The notes beneath the pieces are model-generated. The model was not told where the DNA came from. It made no database searches and saw only the letters and a program-made list of their open reading frames with translations. From positions 8,155,001-8,219,000 of the forward strand of contig NZ_LT963352.1 of assembly GCF_900236475.1 (NCBI RefSeq): DNA of 64,000 nt, in the 5' to 3' direction. This DNA is from Streptomyces chartreusis NRRL 3882 (GTDB lineage Bacteria; Actinomycetota; Actinomycetes; Streptomycetales; Streptomycetaceae). Positions 14,407-21,947 of this stretch are shown here, piece by piece. The translations under genes were made by a program, and so were the position numbers. Each line of letters begins with the position of its first letter. The stretch's first letter is position 1.

Positions 14407-16338
14407 ATGAGCGCGCCGCACGTGTCGCTCCCCGACCCGACGCACCTCCCCAACCTGCCGCACCTGCCACCCCCCGACCCGCTGACCTCGCCCCTCACCG
14501 GCTGGACCCGCGCCCACTGGGAGGCGATCGCCGACCGTCTCCTCGACGCCCTGACGCCCTACGCCTCCCCGGGCCTGGCCCAGTACCGGCTGCCCGGGCC
14601 GCCCAGCCACTCCGGGCCCTGGTCGGACGGTCTCGAGGGGTTCGCCCGGTCCTTCCTGCTGGCCGCGTTCCGCATCGCCGGTGCGGGCGGGCAGGGCGTG
14701 CCCGGCCTGATCGAGCGGTACGCGGCCGGGCTCACGGCCGGCACCGACCCGCGCAGCCCCGACCGCTGGCCGCCCATCACCGACCGGTCCCAGCCCATGG
14801 TCGAGGCAGCGTCCCTCGCGATCGCCCTGCACGAGACCCGCCCCTGGATCTGGGACCGGCTCGACGACCGCGTCCGGCAGCGGGTCGCCGACTGGCTCGG
14901 CGGCTTCGTCGGAGCCGTGGTCAACGACTCCAACTGGCGGCTGTTCCAGGTCATCACCGAGGAGTTCCTGGCCTCCGTCGGCGCCCCGCACAGCCGCACC
15001 GAGATCGACGCCGGCCTCGCACGGCTGGAGGACTGGTACCGGGGCGGCGGCTGGTACACCGACGGCGACGGCCGCAAGTTCGACTACTACAACGCCTGGG
15101 CGTTGCACCTGTACCCGGTCCTGTGGGCCCGTATCGCGGGGCCGCGCACCGACCCCCGGCTGGTGGCGGAGCACCGCAGACGCCTGCGCTCGTTCCTCCA
15201 CGACCACCAGCACTTCTTCGGCGCCGACGGCGCCCCCGTCCACCAAGGCCGCTCGCTCACCTACCGGTTCGCGACGGCGGCCCCGCTGTGGGCGGGTGCC
15301 CTCGCCGACGCCACCCCGCTGCCGCCCGGCCGCACCCGCCGCCTGGCCTCCGGCGCGCTCAAGCACTTCGCCGAACGGGGTGTGCCCGACGAGCGGGGGC
15401 TGCTCACGCTCGGCTGGTACGGGCCGTTCCTCCCCGTCACCCAGCGGTACTCGGGCCCGGCCTCCCCATACTGGGCGAGCAAGGCCTTCCTCGGTCTGCT
15501 CCTGCCAGCCGACCACCCCGTCTGGACCGCGCCCGAGGAACCCGGCCCGGTGGAGACGGCCGACGTGCGCCTCGCGTTACCGGCGCCGGGCTGGCTGCTG
15601 CACTCCACCGCCTCCGACGGGATCGTCCGGCTCGTCAACCACGGCAGCGACCGCCTCCTGCCCCCGCCCGCGTCGGCCCATGACAGCCCCCACTACGCCC
15701 GTTTCGCCTACTCCAGCGCCACGGCTCCCGAGACGCCACCGGCCCCGCGGGCGGACGGCCCCGACAACCACATCGCCCTGCTCGCCCCCGACGGCACACC
15801 CACCCCCCGCGGGCGCATCCACCCCCTCGGCGTCGAAGGCCCCCGCGCCGCCTCCTGGCACCGGGCCCTGCTGCCGGGCCACACAGAAGGCCACCGCATC
15901 GAGACGGTCAGCGTGGTGCACGGCCCCTGGGAGGTCCGGGTGCACCGCGTCGACGCGCCCACCGGCACGCCCGTACGCGAGGGCGGCTGGGCCGTCGCCG
16001 ACGACACCGCGCCACCGGCCGCCCGGACCGGCCCCGGCTGGGCACTCGCCCGGCGCGCGGACGGCCTGACCAGCGCGCTCGTCGGGCTGCACGGGTGGAG
16101 TGACGACGAGGGGGCGATCGTAGTGGCCGCGGGGAGCAACGCGTACGGGCGCCACTCGGCGACGCCGTTCCTGACGCTGCGGTCCCACCCCGGTGGGACC
16201 CGCCTGATGGTGACGCTGGTCGTGCTCAGTGCCGACCCGGTGACGCACCCCCTGGTCGAGGAGGCCCGGGTCCGGGTCGCAGCCGACCGGAGCGTGGAGA
16301 TCCGTTTCCCCGACGGCACGCGGGAGCGGGTGCCGTGA
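14407..16338 (+). CDS. DUF2264 protein, possible carbohydrate-active enzyme
   Basis: This 643-residue protein has no signal peptide. The N-terminal ~370 residues are a DUF2264 domain: helical, rich in Trp/Tyr/His, with LEGFARSFLLAAFRIAGAG, the NDSNWRLFQVITEEFLASVG block, DYYNAWALHLYPVLW and a YWASKAFLGLLLP block, which suggest an (alpha/alpha)-toroid fold like unsaturated-glycoside hydrolases and heparinase-type lyases (inference). The C-terminal ~270 residues look like a beta-sandwich. The reaction is unknown. It is the only enzyme in the operon and is cytoplasmic, so it should act on the imported oligosaccharide. Codon 391 is TTA (15577-15579). Ribosome site GGAGGAA is about 12 bases from the ATG. 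Confidence 0.82.
   Translation: MSAPHVSLPDPTHLPNLPHLPPPDPLTSPLTGWTRAHWEAIADRLLDALTPYASPGLAQYRLPGPPSHSGPWSDGLEGFARSFLLAAFRIAGAGGQGVPGLIERYAAGLTAGTDPRSPDRWPPITDRSQPMVEAASLAIALHETRPWIWDRLDDRVRQRVADWLGGFVGAVVNDSNWRLFQVITEEFLASVGAPHSRTEIDAGLARLEDWYRGGGWYTDGDGRKFDYYNAWALHLYPVLWARIAGPRTDPRLVAEHRRRLRSFLHDHQHFFGADGAPVHQGRSLTYRFATAAPLWAGALADATPLPPGRTRRLASGALKHFAERGVPDERGLLTLGWYGPFLPVTQRYSGPASPYWASKAFLGLLLPADHPVWTAPEEPGPVETADVRLALPAPGWLLHSTASDGIVRLVNHGSDRLLPPPASAHDSPHYARFAYSSATAPETPPAPRADGPDNHIALLAPDGTPTPRGRIHPLGVEGPRAASWHRALLPGHTEGHRIETVSVVHGPWEVRVHRVDAPTGTPVREGGWAVADDTAPPAARTGPGWALARRADGLTSALVGLHGWSDDEGAIVVAAGSNAYGRHSATPFLTLRSHPGGTRLMVTLVVLSADPVTHPLVEEARVRVAADRSVEIRFPDGTRERVP
15577..15579 (+). other. 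TTA leucine codon (codon 391) in the DUF2264 gene
   Basis: In frame from ATG 14407 (1170 bases, 390 codons). It is the second TTA-bearing gene of the same operon. Confidence 0.85.
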
Positions 16339-16346
16339 ACAAAGCA

Positions 16347-16380
16347 GTGGGGGCGCGGCCCGGATGAGCCACGCCCCCAC
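16347..16380. terminator. Bidirectional terminator between DUF2264 and tctA
   Basis: GTGGGGGCG (16347-16355) pairs with CGCCCCCAC (16372-16380). Three inner GGC/GCC pairs lie beyond one mismatch. It fills the 55-base gap between convergent genes. Confidence 0.7.
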
Positions 16381-16393
16381 GGTCGGGCCCGCG

Positions 16394-17887
16394 TCAGGCC
16401 GCCACGCGCCTGCGCGTCACCGCCTTCCTCACCAGCGGCCAGGCCAGCAGCAGCACGATCACCGCGTACACCGTCACCGAGAACGGCGTGTTGACCAGCC
16501 CCGTCACGCTGCCGTCGCTGATCTGCAGCGCGCGCCGCAACTGCTGCTCGGCGTTCGGGCCGAGGATCACGCCGATGACGGCGGGCAGCACCGGCAGGCC
16601 GTAGCGGCGCATGCCGAAGCCGATCAGGCCGATGATCAGCAGGATCACCAGGTCGATCACCTCACCGCCGACCGCGTACGCGCCGACCGCCGCGAAGAAC
16701 ATGATCCCGGCGTACAGATACGGCCGCGGAATGCGCAGCAGCTTCGCCCACACCGGCGCCAGCGGCAGGTTGAGCGCGAGCAGCAGCACCATGCCGACGA
16801 AGAGCGAGGCGATCAGGCCCCACACCAGGTCGGGTTCGCGCTCGAAGAGCAGCGGGCCGGGCTGGATGCCGTACTGCTGGAAGGCGGCCAGCATCACGGC
16901 CGCGACCGCCGTGGTCGGCAGGCCCAGGGTCAGCATCGACACCAGGGTGCCCGCCGCCGAGGCCGAGGCCGCCGACTCCGGCCCGGCCACGCCCTCGATC
17001 GCACCCTTGCCCCACTCGTCCTTGTGCTTGGACAGGCGCTTCTCCGTCACGTACGACAGGAAGGTCGGGATCTCCGCGCCACCCGCCGGGATCGCGCCGA
17101 ACGGGAAACCGATGAACGGGCCGCGCAGCCACGACTTCCAGGTCCGGTTCACATCCCCGCGCCCCAGCCACGGACGCCCCACCGGGATCGGCTCCGGCGG
17201 CCTGCGCCGCAGGTGCGCCGCCACCCACAGGGCCTCGCCGATCGCGAACAGGCCGACCGCGACGATCACCACGTCGATGCCGTCGGCCAGTTGGAGCGAG
17301 CCGAACGTCAGACGCTGCTGGCCGGTCATCTGGTCCAGGCCCACCAGGCCCAGCGTGAGGCCGATCAGCAGGGAGGCGAGGCCCCGGATGCGGGACGAAC
17401 CCAGCACCGACGTCACCGCGATGAACGCCAGCACCATGATGGCGAAGTAGTCCGGCGCGCCGATGTCCACGGCCAGCTCGGCGACCGTCGGGGCAAGCGC
17501 GACCAGCAGGATCGTGCCGATCAGGCCGCCCGCGAAGTGTCCGACGGCGGCCGCCGCGAGAGCCTGCGCGCCGCGCCCGGACTTGGCCATGGGGTTGCCC
17601 TCCATCGCCGCCACCACCGCCGCACTCTCACCGGGCGTGTTGAGCAGGATGGAGGTGGTCGAGCCGCCGAACATAGCGCCGTAGTAGATGCCGGCGAACA
17701 TGATGAACGCGCCGATCGGATCGAGCCCGTACGTCACCGGCAGTAGCAGCGCGACCGCCATCGCCGGGCCGATGCCGGGCAGCACGCCGATCGCCGTGCC
17801 GAGCAGCACACCGATCGCGGCCCAGAGCAGGTTGACCGGGGTGAGGGCCGTACCGAAGCCGTCCAGGAGGGAGTTGAAGGCATCCAT
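16394..17887 (-). CDS. tctA: TctA, large membrane subunit of a tripartite tricarboxylate transporter
   Basis: This 497-residue membrane protein has about 11-12 hydrophobic segments and the TctA hallmark GVLPGIGPAMAVALLLP near residue 38, plus the related internal GAIPAGGAEIPTFLSY. YYGAMFGGSTTSILLNTPGE is a second family block. It moves a tri- or dicarboxylate (citrate, tartrate or an aromatic acid) into the cell, driven by an ion gradient, with TctB and the binding protein TctC. It follows tctB by one base. Confidence 0.95.
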   Translation of the reverse strand: MDAFNSLLDGFGTALTPVNLLWAAIGVLLGTAIGVLPGIGPAMAVALLLPVTYGLDPIGAFIMFAGIYYGAMFGGSTTSILLNTPGESAAVVAAMEGNPMAKSGRGAQALAAAAVGHFAGGLIGTILLVALAPTVAELAVDIGAPDYFAIMVLAFIAVTSVLGSSRIRGLASLLIGLTLGLVGLDQMTGQQRLTFGSLQLADGIDVVIVAVGLFAIGEALWVAAHLRRRPPEPIPVGRPWLGRGDVNRTWKSWLRGPFIGFPFGAIPAGGAEIPTFLSYVTEKRLSKHKDEWGKGAIEGVAGPESAASASAAGTLVSMLTLGLPTTAVAAVMLAAFQQYGIQPGPLLFEREPDLVWGLIASLFVGMVLLLALNLPLAPVWAKLLRIPRPYLYAGIMFFAAVGAYAVGGEVIDLVILLIIGLIGFGMRRYGLPVLPAVIGVILGPNAEQQLRRALQISDGSVTGLVNTPFSVTVYAVIVLLLAWPLVRKAVTRRRVAA

Positions 17888-17888
17888 G

Positions 17889-18428
17889 TCACAGCACTCC
17901 CATCAGCGGACCGCCGGGCAGGGGCACTCCGAGCAGGTTGTTGAAGACGACGTAGGTGACGAGGGACAGCCCGGCCGCGATGACCGGATCGCGGTCGATC
18001 CTGCGGCTGCCGAGCGCGAACGCCGCACCCCAGAACAGCAGCACGCCGGCGATGGGGAAGCCGAGCGGCTCGATCAGGACGGCCGAGCCGAGGAACACCC
18101 CGGCGAGCAGCAGCACCGTGCGCCAGTCGGCGGGCTCGGACAGGTCGATGTCCTCACCGCCCTCGGCCTGGCCCCGGCCGCCGCGCAGCACGTCCACGGC
18201 GAGCAGCGCGGCGATCACCAGCAGACCCGCGCCGACCACGACCGGCACGGTCTTCGGGCCGACCGGGCCGCGCTGGGCGATGTCGACGTCCATGGTGAGC
18301 GCGTCGGTCAGGACGAGCACGCCCAGCACCAGCAGCAGCGCGCACACGCCGAGTTCGGAGTGCTCCCGCAGCCACGAGCGCTGCTCGCTGCGCTCCGCGG
18401 GGGGAATGTCGGTGGTCTGCGTCGTCAC
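17889..18428 (-). CDS. tctB: TctB, small membrane subunit of the tricarboxylate transporter
   Basis: This 179-residue protein has four predicted membrane segments (ELGVCALLLVLGVLVLTDAL, then three more) and a hydrophilic loop in the middle. It is the poorly conserved small subunit always found with TctA. GTG start at 18428 overlaps the tctC stop by four bases, so tctC-tctB-tctA are translated in step. Confidence 0.92.
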   Translation of the reverse strand: MTTQTTDIPPAERSEQRSWLREHSELGVCALLLVLGVLVLTDALTMDVDIAQRGPVGPKTVPVVVGAGLLVIAALLAVDVLRGGRGQAEGGEDIDLSEPADWRTVLLLAGVFLGSAVLIEPLGFPIAGVLLFWGAAFALGSRRIDRDPVIAAGLSLVTYVVFNNLLGVPLPGGPLMGVL

Positions 18429-19408
18429 AGTCCCAGCTCCTTCAGCACCGAAACCACACGCTTGTCCTCGGCGTCGAGGAACGCGCCGAACTCCTCACCG
18501 GCGAGGAAGGCGTCGTCCCAGCCGTTCTGCTCCAGGGACTTCCGCCACTCGTCGGAGGCGTGCAGTTCCTCGACCAGCCGCACGAGCTTGCCGCGCTCCC
18601 CGTCGGTCAGTCCGGGCGGGGCGACGATGCCGCGCCAGTTGGTGAAGTTCACGTCGTACCCGGCTTCCTTCAGCGTGGGCGCGTCCAGCCCCTCGACGCG
18701 CTCGGGGCCGGTGACCGCGAGGAGGCGCAGCTCGCCCGCCTTGATCTGGTCCAGGTACTCGCCGACGCCGGAGACACCGAACGCGACCTTGTTGCCGAGG
18801 ATCGACGCGAGCAGCTCGCCGCCGCCGTCGAAGGGGATGTAGTTGACCTGCTTCGGGGGGATCCCGGCGGCCCGCGCCATCAGCATCGGCGCCAGGTGGT
18901 CAGGTCCGCCGGGCGACGAGCCGCCGCCCACCGGGAGCTTGCCCGGGTTCTCCTTCCAGGCGCCGATGAGATCGTCGATCGTCTTGTACGGGGAGTCCTT
19001 GGCGACCACGACGACGTCCTGCTCCTCGGTGAGCCGGGCGATCGGCGTGGTGTCGCCGAGCGTCTTCGGGGCGTCGTTGGAACGGACGGCGCCCACGACC
19101 CCGAGGCCCATGGACATGGCGAGCTTGCCGTTGCCGTGCTCGCTCACCAGCCGGCTCAGGCCGACCGTGCCGCCGGCGCCGGGCAGGTTGAACACCTCGA
19201 TGTTGTGGGTCAGTCCGGCGTCCTCGGCGTTCTTCGCGGCCGTACGGGCCGTGATGTCGTAGCCGCCGCCGGGCGTGTTGGGGACCATGAAACGCAGGCC
19301 CGGGATCTGTGTGCCGGTCTCGGAGCCGCTGCCGGTGGTCAGCAGCGGTGGTCCGACGAGCACGAGCACGGCGGCCCCGAGCAGGGCGAGGGGGGTGCGC
19401 AGGCGCAC
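18425..19408 (-). CDS. tctC: TctC-family solute-binding protein
   Basis: This 327-residue exported binding protein delivers the carboxylate to TctAB. I place the start at GTG 19408, behind AGGTGG, giving a hydrophobic leader LRTPLALLGAAVLVLVGPPLL with no lipobox cysteine, so the protein is either cleaved or stays membrane-anchored. The fold signature is LRFMVPNTPGGGYDITAR, NLPGAGGTVGL, DDLIGAWKENPGKLPVGGG, and NFTNWRGIVAPPGLT in the C-terminal part. The frame is open further upstream to 19618, but that part is not typical. No TctDE two-component system lies next to it. Confidence 0.9.
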   Translation of the reverse strand: MRLRTPLALLGAAVLVLVGPPLLTTGSGSETGTQIPGLRFMVPNTPGGGYDITARTAAKNAEDAGLTHNIEVFNLPGAGGTVGLSRLVSEHGNGKLAMSMGLGVVGAVRSNDAPKTLGDTTPIARLTEEQDVVVVAKDSPYKTIDDLIGAWKENPGKLPVGGGSSPGGPDHLAPMLMARAAGIPPKQVNYIPFDGGGELLASILGNKVAFGVSGVGEYLDQIKAGELRLLAVTGPERVEGLDAPTLKEAGYDVNFTNWRGIVAPPGLTDGERGKLVRLVEELHASDEWRKSLEQNGWDDAFLAGEEFGAFLDAEDKRVVSVLKELGL

Positions 19409-19588
19409 GAGTGCCACCACCTGTCGGTACGTCGTTGCGGGTAGGTAAAGGCCCTGTGGGGGAGGGTGACGTGGGCCACATGCTGCACCGGGCGCCGACG
19501 GGCTGTCTCTCTTGCGGAACCAACGGAGGTTTTGGTCTTTGCGGTCACCGGGGCGTCGGCGTGCGGCGCCCGCACCACGCCGCGCGAA

Positions 19589-19618
19589 ATGGCCCCGGCG
19601 CCGGTGCGCCAGGGCCAT
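19589..19618 (-). terminator. Stem-loop after the amino-acid oxidase gene
   Basis: ATGGCCC (19589-19595) pairs with GGGCCAT (19612-19618) and GGCGC (19597-19601) with GCGCC (19606-19610), with one C-A mismatch and a four-base loop. It lies 26 bases beyond the oxidase stop and separates it from tctCBA. Confidence 0.65.
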
Positions 19619-19643
19619 CGCATGCGTGGCGGTTCAGTGCCCC

Positions 19644-21647
19644 CTACGAGGTGTGGATCTCCAGGGCGGCCCGCACGGCGGACTCCACGGCTCCCTCGAT
19701 CCACGCCGGCTTGACGGACGTGTGGTCACCGGCGAAGTGCAAAGGCCCCTCACGCCGGGGGATGACCGGGAGCAGCTCCGTGTGCTGCCCGGGCAGCAGC
19801 ACGGACGCCTCCCCGTAGGCGTACGGGTCGCGCAGCCAGCTCTGCGTGCGTCCCGCGCCGGTGTAGAAGACCTCGATGCGCTGGCCGTAGACCTGCTGGA
19901 GACCGCACAGGGCGTGCGGGTAGCGCGCCTCGTCGTCCAGGGAGTCCCAGCGCAGCGCGTCGTCCGCCCAGCTGTAGGAGGCCAGCACGACACCCCCCGC
20001 GCTCCCCGCGACGGGATGGGAGGGGTGGAACATGAACCGGTTGGCGTTGTCCGACACCGAGCCGCCGCCCACGACGTCGACCGCTTCCGGCTGGTCGCGC
20101 GCGATCGCGCGGTTGGCGGCGTAGTGGGTGCGCTGACCCGCTGTGATGTGCCCGCCGGGCACCGAGGGATGGGCGCCGAGGAGGGTGCCGTCCGCGGCGG
20201 CGCGGCCCGTGCGGTACGCGTCGTACAGGCCCGGGTCGACGGCGTTCAGCTCGCGCTTCCAGTCGGCCTCGTCGAACTCCCACCAGCGGCGGCTGAACTC
20301 CAGCAGCACCTTGGTCGCGCTGTCGTAGTGCAGTTCGCAGACCGCGCGGCGCTTGCCGTACGACATGGGCGGGTCGATCTGCACGTGGCGCAGGCCGGAG
20401 AACGGCACCGTGACCACGGCGACGTCCGCGGTGAACTGCTCGCGCACGACCGGGCCGCCGCGGCCCTCGGACACGGTGTCCACCCACACGTGCGGGCCCT
20501 TGCTCCGGACGTGTCCGGCGTCCGGCGCGGGGCGATCGGGGTGGTGGTACTCGATGCGGGTGACCCGGCGGTCGAACCGCACGTCCTCGCGCACGCGTTC
20601 CAGCAGGGCGTCCGGCAGTACGGCCGTGCCGCCCTCCAACTCGTAGAACGGTGTGTCGGGGCTGATGAGGGACGAGCCGATGAAGCTGTGGATGAAGGAG
20701 AGCGGAAGGCGCGAGGTGAGGTTCTCCAGGGTGCCGATCAGGTCGATGGTCCGCTCGTCCAGTCCGGCGTGCTCGGTGAGGAAGCGGAACATCGACCAGT
20801 CACCGAACCGCCGCACCACGCGGGCCCAGCCCCGCAGCCGCTCCGGAAGCGGCTTGTCGACCCGCTTGCCGCCGGAGTCGACGTAGCTGAACTCGTCGCG
20901 CAAGGGGTCCAGCGCCGAGCGCAGGATGGCGGCGGCCGGGGTGTCCCAGTGGGCCTTGGGGACGCCGAAGGACCGGTTCACGCGCCGGGGCGCGCGAGCG
21001 TAGTCGGTGCGCCGCACGCGGATGCCGTTGACGTGGATCCAGGTGCGGCCGGCGGGGCGCCCCTCGGTGTCGACGTCGACGTAGTGGAAGCGCCGCTTCT
21101 TGAGGTCGAACTGGTCGATCAGTTCCATCACCAGCGGGTGGCTGCCGGGGATGCGCATCGCGCCCGCTTCGGCGTACTGGCGGGGATCGGCGAAGGGCTG
21201 CTCGGCGTCCTCGTGGCCGCCGGTGCGGAAGGTCTTGATGCGTCCGCCCGCGCGGTTGCCGTTGGCCTCCAGGACCGTCACCCGGTGACCGGCCTTCTTC
21301 AGCAGCCAGGCGGCGACCAGCCCGGCCGGACCGGCGCCGATGACGAGGACGTTCCTGGGGCGCGTGCGGCGTTGAGCCGGCAGCCCCTTCTTGAGGACGT
21401 GCTGGTAGCGCGGGACGAGGGGACGGTTGTCGGAGTCCAGTACGAGCAGTGCGCGGGCGACGGCGAGGCACTTGTCGGCGTCGGCGCCGCGCCTGTCGCC
21501 CGGGGCAGCCGGGGCAGCCGGGGCGGGCAGGGCCGTGGCGGCACCGCCGGTCAGGGCCGTCGCCACCGTGGCCGTACCGGCCACCGCCGCGAAGCTCCGC
21601 CGGGAGAATCCGCCGTCCGAGTGCACCACCGCGTGATCTTCAGTCAT
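19644..21647 (-). CDS. Tat-exported flavin L-amino-acid oxidase, L-glutamate-oxidase-like
   Basis: This 667-residue FAD enzyme should oxidise an L-amino acid to the 2-oxo acid, ammonia and peroxide outside the cytoplasm. Residues 1-45 hold a twin-arginine signal (FSRRSFAAVAG). FAD binding is GAGPAGL at 104-109. Further conserved blocks are GGRIKTF, YAEAGAMRIP, TKVLLEFSRRWWEFDEADWKREL, NRFMFHPSHPV, EVFYTGAGRTQSWLRDPYA and the C-terminal FAGDHTSVKPAWIEGAVESA. The domain order and these blocks closely follow Streptomyces L-glutamate oxidase. At the position of that enzyme's substrate-binding arginine (Arg305, from memory) this protein has Ser325, so the substrate is probably not glutamate. ATG 21647 follows AAAGG. 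Confidence 0.85.
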   Translation of the reverse strand: MTEDHAVVHSDGGFSRRSFAAVAGTATVATALTGGAATALPAPAAPAAPGDRRGADADKCLAVARALLVLDSDNRPLVPRYQHVLKKGLPAQRRTRPRNVLVIGAGPAGLVAAWLLKKAGHRVTVLEANGNRAGGRIKTFRTGGHEDAEQPFADPRQYAEAGAMRIPGSHPLVMELIDQFDLKKRRFHYVDVDTEGRPAGRTWIHVNGIRVRRTDYARAPRRVNRSFGVPKAHWDTPAAAILRSALDPLRDEFSYVDSGGKRVDKPLPERLRGWARVVRRFGDWSMFRFLTEHAGLDERTIDLIGTLENLTSRLPLSFIHSFIGSSLISPDTPFYELEGGTAVLPDALLERVREDVRFDRRVTRIEYHHPDRPAPDAGHVRSKGPHVWVDTVSEGRGGPVVREQFTADVAVVTVPFSGLRHVQIDPPMSYGKRRAVCELHYDSATKVLLEFSRRWWEFDEADWKRELNAVDPGLYDAYRTGRAAADGTLLGAHPSVPGGHITAGQRTHYAANRAIARDQPEAVDVVGGGSVSDNANRFMFHPSHPVAGSAGGVVLASYSWADDALRWDSLDDEARYPHALCGLQQVYGQRIEVFYTGAGRTQSWLRDPYAYGEASVLLPGQHTELLPVIPRREGPLHFAGDHTSVKPAWIEGAVESAVRAALEIHTS

Positions 21648-21947
21648 GGCGGCCTTTGTACTGGCGCCCCCGCCCGGGCGCCGTCCTTCGCCCGGGCGTT
21701 GACCCGAAGGAGCGAAGTCCGCCGCAAACCCTGACGTCACAGCGGGTCGCCGGCGCCGGCGACTGCGGGCAACCCGAAGGAATGAATGCGGAGCGAACCG
21801 CCTCTGCCGCCGCGTCCGTGCCCGCACACTGCGACATGCGGATGCACATCCGTGCTCTCCGGCCTTCGGCCCACGCGGCGCACCCGGCGCATCGCGTACG
21901 CGGCGCCGCCCGGCCTCAGGAGAGTCGGGGGCGACGGAGGGGGAAGA
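21648..21947. other. 300-bp divergent intergenic region
   Basis: It separates two divergent genes and must hold both promoters; I could not place them with confidence. It contains two near-identical copies of ACCCGAAGGARYGAA at 21702 and 21772 and two CGCCCGGGCG-type palindromes at 21671 and 21690. No gene seen. Confidence 0.5.
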
